A stretch of DNA of 64,000 nt from Phoronis australis. Its lineage: Eukaryota; Phoronida; Phoronidae. Made by a program: the position numbers and the translations under genes. Shown one piece after another: positions 1 to 10,471 of the stretch. The number at the start of each line of letters is the position of its first letter. Position 1 is the stretch's first letter. The notes beneath the pieces were generated by a model that was not told the origin of the DNA, did no database searches, and saw nothing but the letters and a program-made list of their open reading frames with translations. The stretch covers positions 1,465,999 to 1,529,998 of the forward strand of contig NMRA01000032.1 in NCBI GenBank assembly GCA_002633005.1, in the 5' to 3' direction.

Positions 1-581
1 CATTTGTTTTAAGCGAGTTGGCTGTGTTACAACATCAATGGGGGCTCTTTCAGAAACAAGTTTCGGAAAGCCCCCACGGGAGACCTTTCCGGATCATTTG
101 CATGCCTGTCAAGGGCACATATATAGTGAGGGCAAAATGTCCTTGACTTCTCAATTGTGGTCTTTAGAGGACAGTTAAAACATTTCAGTTTGATCAATCC
201 TCAATGAAGGCTCATCTTAAAGTAGCTTGACTGCCAACAAATTCAACCTGGTTGGTATTTTTAGTCAATGACAAACCAGGGCAAAGCTAATTTTTGAAAG
301 ACTACCACACTTTTTCGAAAAAGCCACTTGGGGCAAAATCACTCCAGGGGGCTCTTTCCGCAATCCCAGGCACATTTTCTTGAATTATAGAACTACTTCA
401 GAATTTTTCTTCTTTACTTCAATTTAGAAATTTCAGTTGCTTTAAAACAAAACATTATTATCTATTTACGATAATCACGAATATTCAGTTGATCAATCTC
501 GCAGAGTAGGTCAATAATCAAGTTGAAGGTTAAGTTTAAGAGTAAGACAGAATTTTGCTTATAAAAATGAACCTTACTCAC

Positions 582-728
582 TTCTCACACTGGGCAGATG
601 CCTTCAACTCATCCGTTCTCCTCAGAAAAACTTGAACTAATGACCCCAAGTTACCAGTGCGACAATTATTGATGGCAAAGTTTTTGCACAGCATGGACGT
701 CGTCTCCTCTAATAGTCTGGTGTCCGCA
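582..728 (-). CDS. DYM: DYM coding exon 2
   Basis: 147 bases with acceptor TTTCAG and donor GTGAGT. The first base completes the Ser codon split by the intron. Encodes the ADTRLLEETTSMLCKN and RTGNLGSLVQVFL stretch of dymeclin and ends in phase 2. Confidence 0.94.
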
Positions 729-1659
729 CTGAAATGAGGAAAAAATACAAACAAGAATTTATCGAAAGATTTTAATTAAACAACACAGTTGCATAATCTA
801 TTAAACCACTTGAATAAGGCCCGGCCACACATAGCATACCCAAGAACAACTTGCACTAGTGCAACTTACCCCATTTTTAAATGGACTATACACACACACA
901 CACATATCCGATAACTAGGGTAAGGCGGAAGTTGTCGATCCGTGCGTGACAATGAATACCAAATGTGAGTACAGCACGCAAAAGAAAACCTGTTTGTATG
1001 TAACCGCAGTTGATAATTATTTCCGCCCAACCCCACTTTTGCGGCCACACAGCGGTTACAACTGGTGCAAGTTACAAGTGGGGTACGTTATGCTAGTTTA
1101 AATAGTGCCAGACAGCACTCAAACCTAGCAACAACTTGTTCCAGGAGTAACTTGTGGAGGGCACTATAGAGTTTTGGATATTAGATATCTAAAACCAGAA
1201 ATGCCCAGTTAGGCAAAGACCACTAACAAGAAAGAAACCAGATCACAAAAATAATAACTGGCTTTCATCATAGGACGATCTAAAACAATGAAACCCACTT
1301 GAAATATAAACAGGTAAAGTAAAAATACTTTGTAAGAAATACGACAGATAAGAACAACAAGACTCAACTCCCAAATTATAAACCAATAAAATATCTTCTG
1401 ATTTTTTAACTATATTAACATTTCCGTTCATAAACCAAAAATTTTTTATATTTTCACACAAAGCCTTGACGCAACATTAACACTTTTTAAACTAAGTGAA
1501 CAAATACGCAAAATCTTACCTGTTACATGGTATCACAATGGAAAATGACAACAACTGATTCCAGAATGGATCGTCAGGTAAGATGACTTCAGAACTGGAC
1601 AGTCTCTTGAGATATTCATTGCTGGCCAGTTCACTGATGCTACTACTGCACGAGCCCAT
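582..1659 (-). CDS. DYM: Dymeclin, 5' part (coding exons 1 and 2)
   Basis: Dymeclin is a peripheral Golgi protein needed for Golgi organisation and secretory traffic; its loss in humans causes Dyggve-Melchior-Clausen dysplasia. Two exons are visible on the minus strand: 1520-1659 (ATG to a GTAAG donor) and 582-728 (AG acceptor to a GTGAGT donor). Both joins are phase 2 and the frame stays open. The N-terminus MGSCSSSISEL keeps the Gly-2 myristoylation-type start of dymeclin, followed by NEYLKRLSS and the hallmark DPFWNQLLSF. Exon 2 carries RLLEE and RTGNLGSLVQVFLRRTDELK, closely matching vertebrate dymeclin. About 95 residues of a protein of roughly 670 are present; the remaining exons lie left of the window. 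The family assignment is very secure. Confidence 0.95.
813..1098. repeat. Imperfect inverted repeat with CA microsatellite in DYM intron 1
   Basis: The left side (GGCCACACATAGCATACCC, then CTTGCACTAGTGCAACTTA) is roughly complementary to the right side around 1055-1098 (GGTGCAAGTTAC, GGGGTACGTTATGCTAG). A short (CA)n run lies at about 890-904. It looks like a decayed palindromic element; the arms are interrupted, so the boundaries are approximate. Confidence 0.35.
1520..1659 (-). CDS. DYM: DYM coding exon 1
   Basis: Starts at the ATG read from 1659 down and encodes 46 codons plus two bases, ending at a GTAAG donor. The start is chosen because MGS at the N-terminus and the DPFWNQLL motif about 30 residues later match dymeclin. 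Confidence 0.94.
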
Positions 1660-3490
1660 AGTTCACCTACAGTCTAGTAGTCAGGCATTGTCTGCAATTG
1701 GATTAATGGACACAATGCAACAGAAATTGAATTCAAAACTTTGTCGCGAGTGTAATATTTAACTGAAATTGGAAGCTAATGAATGGTAGTCAGTTCAGTG
1801 ACCGCGGTCGTTCGAATCAATCAATAATTTAATTGAAGAGAGAAGAGTTGTGATTTAGTTGAGAAAAATTATGCATTAAAGATCCTCACAGCACTGAAAA
1901 GGTTGCAACTTCTCTAATGAGAAAGCCCTCTAGAGCCCAAATCCTAATTATTCACTCACTGCAGAGACACAATAAAGGTTAAATACCCGCATGAGAATTG
2001 CACAATACCCACTAGGTTTGGTGGCATATCCGTACCAGCACTAACTCCTCCTGTTTGTAGCTGACTGAATTAAACTACTCAATGAGCCTCAGAAATACTT
2101 GAAGAAGCAATAGTCAACAGGATATGTCACCACTGTTTAGCCATCAATGTTGAATTCGTATCTGAAGAGCTTTCAGGTTTAAAAACAATACCACGCTCAA
2201 CCAATCACAAAGCGTTGCAGAATGAGCAGGCAATTCAAGTTACAGGCAATGCGTTCATGTGCCGTGTTAATCAAGTCGTACAACAGTACAGTAAGAAATA
2301 TTTTGAAACTAAACTTATGAGTTTTTCGTGGTTTAAGTTGTTTTTTTGGGAGGCAGATACATTCTCATATTTTCATAAGGTACTTATAGTAACGTGACTG
2401 ATGGTTTAGCCATTGTGAGGCATAATTATCCAAAAAGGCTTCCCGTGTATGGCAGCCCTATGGGATGGCCAAAGTCTGAGCCAACTTCTCTGATCCAGTT
2501 CAGACAATGGTACTATCTACTACCAGGTGCCTGTGCATTACAAAAGAGTCAAGACACAGCATAAAACATCATTTCCTTGCATAATTTTCCGACTTTTGTA
2601 ACAAAGAGAAGACTGCTATCCACTTTAAAACAGTATGCTTTTAACCTGTGCACGAGCCATTTGCTACATCTTTGTGACATTTTTCGGGAGATGATGAGAG
2701 CTTTTCCAAAGCAAAATTTGCTCAGAAATTTGGTTTGCTATAGAACTAAAACACTAAAAACAAAGTGAAACCAATTACAACACACATACACAACCACGTG
2801 GAAGAAGAACATTTGATTGAAAAATCAGTTAAAAAGAAATGGCTGATAGGTGACGCTCTATTTTATGGCGCTGAAAGCCAATGCATCTTATCACTCCAAA
2901 CACTGAGCAGCAGAATAACGATAGAACGGCATTTTTCCATCACCGTTAACTTTAGTTTACTCAAGGAAGAGTGACATTAATTTTGTGTCACATTTTATTT
3001 GGGCAATTTTTTTATCCACATCAGTCCAAAGCTATGACTATAATTAGACAACACGTAGCCTCTCGGCTGGCTATTTAGGGGCTAAAATACTCCCCCATTA
3101 CTTTCAACACTAATTTCATCCCATGTATTTTAAATGGGCAGTAGGCCAAATCCACAAACTGAATAAGAGGTTTTCACCTCATCAAAAATTCACTTTACAC
3201 TTACAATTGTCACTTAAAAATTCCCTTACTTTCTTCAGCGATTCTTTGTTACATATATATTCGCTGAAGCACGTTGACCGGAATTGAGATGACTTTGGCG
3301 AAGAATTCCAAGTCCACTTTGTTGGTCGCCGTAAACTTTTTAACCACGAGGGATAACCGTAAAGTATTTCAACTAACGTCTCATGAGTTAAGCAAGGACT
3401 AGCAAGAGACTGAGCCTGACCTTGCACATGACACTTGCCAAAAGTAAAAAGGGAAGTCAAGATATCCAGTGGAATTTGCAACATTCATGG

Positions 3491-3632
3491 GTAAAAGTGT
3501 AGTAAACGGGTCCCTCTTCAAAATGGCTGCCAAAAACCATTTTTCACTGAATAACGGCAATGTCCGTTATTCAGTGAAACCGCTTTACACGGTAGCCATT
3601 TTGAAAAGGGACCCATTCACTCCACTTTTACA
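3491..3632. mobile_element. Palindromic MITE-like element
   Basis: Nearly the whole 140 bp folds back. The outer arms are GTAAAAGTGTAGTAAACGGG and the complement of CCCATTCACTCCACTTTTAC. The middle arms are CTTCAAAATGGCT and AGCCATTTTGAAAAG. The centre is a perfect hairpin, TTTCACTGAATAACGG and CCGTTATTCAGTGAAA. There is no coding capacity. The structure fits a non-autonomous foldback MITE; a target duplication was not identified. Confidence 0.7.
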
Positions 3633-3849
3633 TATTTGTGTCCCTTGGACTTTTTTCATCAACAGGCATGATTTTGTGTAACGTCCTCAAATGGCACCCA
3701 ATTAGGGGAGCTTGAGCCACAGATTTTCATGGAAAGTTCAAATTATATTGACTTCATTGCCCCAGAGCAGTGAGTACTACAGGAAACCTAGGTAGGGAAC
3801 CTGTGAAATAATACAGCATGGACGTACTGTATTCAAATCGACGGCAGAC

Positions 3850-4135
3850 TTTTCTTTGCTACAAAAGGCAGGAAATTATGCAAGAAAATAATATAATGTT
3901 TATTAGATTGTTTTCCACTCAAATGGGTGCTATGGGCAAAGTGAGTGTCGGTTGACTCGCACCCTAGTGGCCTAGTACCTACCCAGTCACTTTTTTGAGT
4001 CACAGGTCAGATTTTGTAGCATCCCCGCCAGTCGACGAGCAGAACTACCTGGTTTGTATGAAATTTCAGGGTTTAACGGAGCTCAACACACAGTAGTACC
4101 TAGCTGTGTTTTGACGATAGTCTTCATACAGCTTA
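3850..4135 (+). repeat. Divergent dispersed repeat, copy A
   Basis: Shares ordered blocks with 61080-61362: ATTATGCAAGAAAAT, then GTGAGTG, GAACTACC, TTTAACGGAG and a TGTNTNNNACNATNGTC end. The copies are strongly diverged. Each lies near a gene 5' region, so an old duplicated promoter-proximal segment is also possible. Confidence 0.45.
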
Positions 4136-4635
4136 GCTGCTAGCTGGCTGGCCTGCGGCATACACCGCGATACATGAATGATACACTCACCATACAGACA
4201 CGGCGATGTAAATTGGCTAGATTACAATAATATTCAAGCCCAAGGCAAAGCAATAAAAGAAATGTTGACAATAATAATTACCACATCTTTAGTTAAAAAA
4301 TACCTATATATCACTCAGCACAAACTGCCTCTACAAAACAGCGATGACTACAGCAAAACCACAAAAAACAACAACTAAGGTTACGTGTAGATGCGTCAGA
4401 CTGCTGTAATGGCTTCCCAGTCACTGGCAACTTCCGGGCATATCCATTTTATTTTTTGTTGGCATTTTCAAGACTTTATTTGATATTGTAATTTACGAAG
4501 TACTTTATTTGGTTAAAATATGGGCTCCTAAATATTTTGGTAGAAATGTCAATATTAAAACTTTTATTCTTGTTCGTATATTTTCGTATAAGCTACTCAA
4601 ATGTAGGACAACAAATTAGGTCACAAATATAAAAC

Positions 4636-4722
4636 ATGGCTGGCCGTGGGCGAGGTAGAGGGGCGCTTCTCACGAAATCTGTTGACAGCCCACCCACTGT
4701 GGGGCTGCGAAAGCCTCGTGAT
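4636..4722 (+). CDS. MIF4G gene exon 1
   Basis: 29 codons from ATG to CGT-GAT, followed by donor GTAATC. Encodes an RG-rich N-terminus (GRGRGRG). Phase 0 at the junction agrees with exon 2. The start is the first ATG and the frame closes within the intron. Confidence 0.8.
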
Positions 4723-7700
4723 GTAATCTCTACATGAGAAAGACCTACCTTTGGTCATTTTGTGATTTGATTGTTTGGTGCCCTTGCTTTGAGGTCGATC
4801 AGAAATCAGCAGACGTTTCTACACCTGTGATCTGTCATTCGGCTCTCATAATATTCGTAGACGTGTCGCTCTGAGTGTCTAGCCCGTGCAAGAGACTGAG
4901 CAATTTCCCATGTAGCCTTAGTAACTTTAACGGTGTCAGTGTCGCATCGCACGCGACCCTGTTGACATGGTTCCTAGCATGTGTGCAAACGTTTTGTCGC
5001 ATTTCTGTGTAAAATAAATAAATCTGTACTTACCGACCGTATACTTAGAGTCAGTGACAAATATTCAGCAACTTCGGCATTCGTTGGCAATAGGCTCTTG
5101 CAAAACGACTCGTTAGAAACCCAGTTTTAGATTTAACATCAATAACTGCATGGGGTTTTCTAAATTATTTTGTCCTTGTTTTATGGTGTTTTCTCTTAAA
5201 GTATTGTTGTTTTAGCAAAAGTGGCCATATTTTCTGAATTATTTTCAAAACAATTCCTAACAGCTGGAGAATAGTGCATAAAGCATGATGATCTGAAAGT
5301 TTTATATGTATACGATCACTCATTTCAGAAATATGTTCTAAAGCTAGCCAAATTTGGACATTTTTCTAGGTTCTTACAAACCTTAACTTTTGAACATCCT
5401 GATCACGAATTTGAGTCTTGTATTCAGTTGTTTGTTTGTTGAGATAAAGTGTTAAAAAGACACACTGTAACGAAATGTTCTTTTTTCCCAGGATAATAAA
5501 AGTAATAGAGAAGATAAGGACTCTGAAGAAATATTTATTAAGCTTATCGCCGAGTTGAGACATCTACCTGCCCAGTCTTCAGAAGATTACCACAAGGGTG
5601 TGTACAGTCTGGTCAAGAAGTATGCAACGACAAAGGAAAAACTGGAGGAAGTCGTCAAGCTGATTTATGATAAAAGCTTAGGTGACAGGTAACTGTTGCT
5701 ATGATTATTACATAATTTTGTTATGATGGACCATCCTGTGTAGTCAGCTCGGCTTCTCTACAGTGTTGAAATGCTAAACTAATGGCTTGTCTCTTTAGTA
5801 GACAATGTACGATTTCACATCCGTACATGTTCAGCTGATGGTATTAAGGAAGGTGCAGTTGTCTAAGGAATTGGTAACTTTTTTTCAATTATTGACTCTT
5901 ATTGGTCTAGCCTCCTCAAATTGGTGATAATGGTGTGTCTAGTACAGTTGTTGAAGTCTCTAAGATTGCATCACGGTCAATTTTTATATGGTACTCAACA
6001 CTAGTAGAAAGTTAAATAACAGAAACTAGATACTGTGCTTCATATTCCGATGTTTCGATATTCCTCAATATCATCAGGTATAATATAGTCAGTAGACAAT
6101 CATATGAAGCACAGCGTCTTGTCTTTTTAACTTTCTTGTCCATCTGGTCGAGAACTGACATATATCAGCGCTGCTTGGCTTATCAATAGATGTGAACTGC
6201 AACTAAATGGCTAATGAATGATTTAAAAGTCTTAGAAAACAAAATAACATTTTCACTTGAGAGCAAATTTGAAACACTATTACAAAGTTTTATAAACTAG
6301 AAAGCCTTACTGACTTTTTAGCCATCATAGGCTACTTGTAAGATTCAGTTTGTGACATTAAAAACTGTTTCAGGTAAACAGTGTGCAGTACAAGTTGTGC
6401 AATAACATGCTGACAAAACCAGCTTAGGTTGAAACTTTATCATGTCATGGTGCATGGTACTAGTTACACTACTGTGTTCATTCAAATAATGACAGCAGAT
6501 TTTTTTCTCAAAGTATTTAATGAAGCAGCATCTATTGAACCTCTGATAAAAGCGGCTGCACACTAGAGCTTCTTGTGGAGCAAGTTGACCTGTTATGCAT
6601 TTAGCTCATGTGAGCATTTTAGGACTTTCTATCACATGGCTATGAGGTCAATGAGTTTCATATCATATTTCTTTTTTCATGCTAGTTCATCCAATCTTCC
6701 TGTAGGTGTCGCCACAAAGAACTGTGTTTGTGTTTGTGGATACTTGACAACTATACAGAGACAGTGTTTCAGGATCTAATACTATTTGTTAATAATGCAG
6801 AGTATAAGTAAAATACATCCACGCTGACAGGCATCTACACAACAACTGACTCACTAACATGTGTTCATTTACTTTATATGGTGCCCAATAGAGGTCACTC
6901 TCATCAACAGACAGTTCCATTTGGTACACCTTGGGTATTTTCGTAGCCTCAAATTATCCCTTGTAGTGTATGTGTCATATCTGCGCGTGTTCAAACTTCA
7001 ATCATTGGTACTATAATTATTAATAGCAAGTGGCGGGATTTACAAAATGAAGAATGCCTTCGAATGCACTGGGATGCTCTTGTAATATAGCAGGCTTAGT
7101 GCATCAGGCAGTAGACTGAGAATGACCGCCGCATACGACTTTTGAGACCTGCTTGTCTGAAACCATGGTTTTAGCCCAGTCTTGACCAAATCCCTTTACT
7201 CTTATGGTTGAAGTTTGCACATTCATAGATATTAAACACATCTGAAGGAGAATTTGAGACTATGACGATATCCAAGGTGTTCTCTATGAGACAGTCTAGT
7301 CACAATGTAAATATTAACAATAACACAGAACTTGATACTTAAAATGGCATTTCCTTACTTCTTGGACCATGAGACCACCAAACTATAGTAGGACTCGGCT
7401 TAAAACTGGCCAGTAACATAGTGTGAAGTTCATATTAAGTTTACACAGTTGGAGAAGTTTCGAGATAAGATTGGTAGTAGCAGGAGCATAAAAATAAGGT
7501 ACAAGACTTGCCAAAGGTATTGTGTCAAAATGACTTTAATTCCTTGCCATGATGGCTGTACAGAAATCGAATTCAAGATCAGAGTAGTCTCCCCTGATGA
7601 CTGAGAATGAAGTGGAATTAACCGGAAAATAATTAATGTTGCTAAGCTTTTCTGTATTAGAATCTTCATGTCATAATAGTTATTATCAGTGATATTTGCT

Positions 7701-10344
7701 GTTGACAGTATTTTGTGAGATTCTGTTGTCTTGTACTGTATAAGGTAATGATTGACTTCTCTGTTACTTGTTCACATAAAGAATGAGCTTGAATGTTCTT
7801 TACAGGCAACTTTGTAAAAATGGTGTGGCTCTGTGCAATGCTTTGTGTGTGTTCGAAGTAGACTCAGTGTCATTCAGATCTGAACTTCTGAAACGGGTGC
7901 AGATAGATTTTAAAGGTATGCCATCAGTGAGTTGTCAATGTCGTCAGTGTGTCAATCTGTATAGTTCATAGATGCTGTGCTCTGAGCTTCATATTTAAAT
8001 AGCTATTTTTGTTGAAATTTTACAGTTTGAACAGTTGTGTTAGTGCAAGTGAATTGGCCACCATCATGCTGTTAGTTTCCAATTTGGAGTAGTTGCTATG
8101 GGTGCGACATCGTCACTTTACGTCCCTATTGTGCGAAAGTATAATAGCTTGTAATCTTCACCGTTTCACTTGTAGATAAAGATTTCAACAGGATTGATAA
8201 TGTGGAGCGCTACATATCGTGTGCAATATTTCTATGTCAGATGTTTCTGAATATGCGAACAAAAACGGGTGAACTCTTCCGTCCCCTAGTCACTCCAATA
8301 TTCGAATACCTGGAGCTACTTTTGTCACCTGAAGCTCAAGAAGTTGAAACTGTCTGCTGCGTGAGAGAGGTAAGCGTATCGAATGATCTTAGAGTTGTGC
8401 TAAAGTGTATGTGACGTCAAACTGCAGGTTTGTGTAATCTTTGTGTCGTAATTGGATTGAAAAGTGTGAAGACAATTTAAGTTTCACAACAGGTGGAGTT
8501 CAGTTTCGAAAACAGATGTATTGCAAAATTGTCTGGAGTTTGTTAAGGTCAAGTGTGACTAGTTGTACTAATTGCCACGCTATGATGTAAACGTGTTACA
8601 CATTTCTTCATGATTGGTAGAATATAAATAGGTAAATAAAACAACAAGAATAGATCAACTGAAATTTTCGAATGTAATAATGTCCTTTGTCAACAGAAAC
8701 AGAAATAAAGTAAAATCAAACACTATATGACTGATAAAATACCAAAGTAAAGTGAGAAAAAGTGAGTTAAGTGTAATAAAATTTTATACATGTTTGGGTG
8801 ATACAAAATTTTGCAATAAAACTAACAGAGGTCGAATCGTCGGTTAATTTAGACAAAGCGTGGTTGTTACAGTTTATGCCTTCCAATTTCAGCCAAGTCA
8901 GATTTAGCCTTACTTGAGAGCAAAATCTCTATCCATTAGATGTAACTTACGCAAGTTTTACTCTTTTATGTAATAATTATAGAGTTCTTCGGAAAATGGT
9001 ATTTCAAAATTTAATTTAATTGCTAATATTTAAAAAGAATTGCAGTTGTTTTCTCTAGCGGTTGCAGAAGTTAATTTTCTGCACTCGCCCAATAGTTCAT
9101 AGAATGACCAAAAGAGGATATTATGCACATTTTATGACATGGAGAGTTCATTTTCCAGCCAATTTTGGTAATAACTTTTGCTTTTCTTCTGTGACTTTCA
9201 AAATATCGTGTCCAACGAGTTTCATTGATTTCATAGAAGTGTTTTTTTAACCTATTCCGTTAACACTAGCACACCCTGTGAGGCTAAGCTGTTTTGGCTC
9301 GCTAATTTTCTCAAATGCTGATGAAATATACGCGTCGTATTTTTCCAGAATGTATGATTCCTTTTTACCTGTTCTGCCAACCATATCCTCTGCTGTCTGT
9401 GAAACCGTAGTGTGTTGCATCGTACAAAATAGTATGTGGACCACCAATTGTGTATATTCTCATTGGACAAAATCTGTGATTGTGGGCACAAAGCGCAACC
9501 AACATTATTGACCCCAGTCATTATTCACTAGCGGCACCTGTTGTGACTCATGGTTTTACTTCTGACAAGTAAATCGTCTGCTAACTAATTGGAAAGTGGC
9601 ACCTCTTCTTGGAATTGGATATGAAAATATTGGAGTTGCAAATATGTTTATCATCTACGGTTGCCTTGGTTAATTGCTGGTGGAAGTATTTTCACTGTTT
9701 CTCCATTACTTTTAGCTAACAGAGTTGGGAGAATTGATGGAACACTATGACACTGCTAAGATGAACAGTTTGTGGCTCTCTCTACGCAGCAAAATAATTG
9801 ATGAAATGTAAGAATGTTTTTTGCAGATTCGTACATAATTCAAGCTTTCACTTGATGACTCGTGGCGCCAATCTAGAAATTCATAACTCGAAATTGTGAA
9901 TTCAAACTCAAGATGTTGAGTTCAATGTCACATTTTTGTAACTTCCCTGTTGAGGTCTTCGAGTTCAAATTCCTAAATCATGATGTATGTGAACTCAAAA
10001 TTCAAAATATCTGGAGAATTCAAGTATAAGTAAAAATTTTGAAAAATTGTGAAGTTGGAGATTAAGCTTAAAGTGGAGGACTGTATTTCGGTTGATGGCT
10101 GTTCTCTGTTTACATGACTTAGTAACGATGTTCCGAACAGACAATGTTCCTATGAATTTTGCAAGCCCGTTCTATAAGTTTTCAAAGGCTGACTGTTAAG
10201 TGTGACTCATTCATCTCTCCCAGGTCCAGCACAAAGACCAGACTGCTGTTGCTACAAGTATTAGAACTTCGATCTAATGGATGGGAGCGATTGAATCCGG
10301 AAGCAGACAACTTTTATAAGGAAACGCTGAGAGATCTCAGTTAA
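4636..10344 (+). CDS. MIF4G-domain protein (MIF4GD/PAIP1/CTIF type), complete
   Basis: Six exons (4636-4722, 5492-5688, 7806-7915, 8176-8369, 9716-9807, 10224-10344) join in continuous frame to give 266 aa. Every junction has GT/AG sites and matching phase. After a Gly/Arg-rich start (MAGRGRGRG) and a charged linker comes one all-helical MIF4G (HEAT-like) domain. Recognisable parts are EVVKLIYDKSL, a VERYISCAIFLCQMFLNMR helix, LFRPLVTPIFEYL, and near the C-terminus RLLLLQVLELRSNGW, the typical end of MIF4GD, PAIP1 and CTIF. Such proteins are small translation factors: MIF4GD/SLIP1 binds SLBP in histone mRNA translation, PAIP1 binds PABP and eIF4A, and CTIF acts with the cap-binding complex. 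Length fits MIF4GD (about 220 aa) better than the longer PAIP1 or CTIF, but which one is orthologous is undecided. Confidence 0.9.
5236..5382 (+). repeat. Dispersed repeat, copy 1 (ends CCAAATTTGGACATTTTTC)
   Basis: Shares AGTGCATAAAGC, ATCTGAAAG, CATTTC and CAAATTTGGACATTTTTCTAGG in the same order with 19138-19290. A more diverged third copy may lie near 31926-32050. Confidence 0.5.
5492..5688 (+). CDS. MIF4G gene exon 2
   Basis: Acceptor TTTTTTCCCAG, donor GTAACT. 65 codons plus two bases; acidic start, then LIAELRHLPAQS and KLEEVVKLIYDKSL, the first helices of the MIF4G domain. Confidence 0.9.
6006..6136. mobile_element. Foldback MITE-like element in MIF4G intron 2
   Basis: Left arm AGAAAGTTAAATAACAGAAA then CTGTGCTTCATAT (to about 6045) is complementary to the right arm ATATGAAGCACAGCG then TTTTTAACTTTCT (about 6098-6136). 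Arms are roughly 38 bp with a small indel; the 50 bp centre is non-coding. Confidence 0.6.
7806..7915 (+). CDS. MIF4G gene exon 3
   Basis: Acceptor TTCTTTACAG, donor GTATGC. The first base completes the codon split at the end of exon 2; encodes QLCKNGVALCNALCVF and SFRSELLKRVQIDF. Confidence 0.9.
8176..8369 (+). CDS. MIF4G gene exon 4
   Basis: Acceptor CACTTGTAG, donor GTAAGC. 194 bases ending in phase 0; encodes the central helices YISCAIFLCQMFLNMRTKTG and LVTPIFEYLELLL. Confidence 0.92.
9716..9807 (+). CDS. MIF4G gene exon 5
   Basis: Acceptor CTTTTAG, donor GTAAGA. Encodes LTELGELMEHYDTAKM and SLRSKIIDE; ends in phase 2. Confidence 0.9.
10224..10344 (+). CDS. MIF4G gene exon 6 (last)
   Basis: Acceptor TCTCTCCCAG. 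The first base completes Met; encodes TRLLLLQVLELRSNGWERL and stops with TAA. Confidence 0.93.
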
Positions 10345-10400
10345 ATGCCAGTATTTCAGTTTGATATTTTACTGTTGGTTTGTCTTTCATTTGCCTTAAC

Positions 10401-10460
10401 TACTGGTCAGTCGTTAAAAATACTGGTCAGTCGTTAAAAATACTGGTCAGTCGTTAAAAA
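10401..10460 (+). repeat. Three perfect tandem copies of a 20 bp unit
   Basis: TACTGGTCAGTCGTTAAAAA occurs three times without a mismatch in the 3' UTR of the MIF4G gene, just before its first AATAAA. Perfect identity suggests a recent, possibly polymorphic, expansion. Confidence 0.9.
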
Positions 10461-10465
10461 GCTAC

Positions 10466-10471
10466 AATAAA
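10466..10471 (+). other. Candidate polyadenylation signal of the MIF4G gene
   Basis: First AATAAA downstream of the stop codon (about 120 bases). Another AATAAA lies near 12,140, so a longer 3' UTR is possible. Confidence 0.4.

Larger units (their letters stand above)
1660..4635. other. Intergenic region between DYM and the MIF4G gene
   Basis: The two genes are divergent and about 3 kb apart. Apart from a palindromic MITE (3491-3632) and a divergent dispersed repeat (about 3850-4135) no gene is recognised. Short open frames here show no family resemblance. Confidence 0.6.

Noticed and set aside
3182-3484. 100-codon minus frame ending in SDNCKCKVNF
   Set aside because: No recognised family and no convincing splice partner; it lies next to a MITE.
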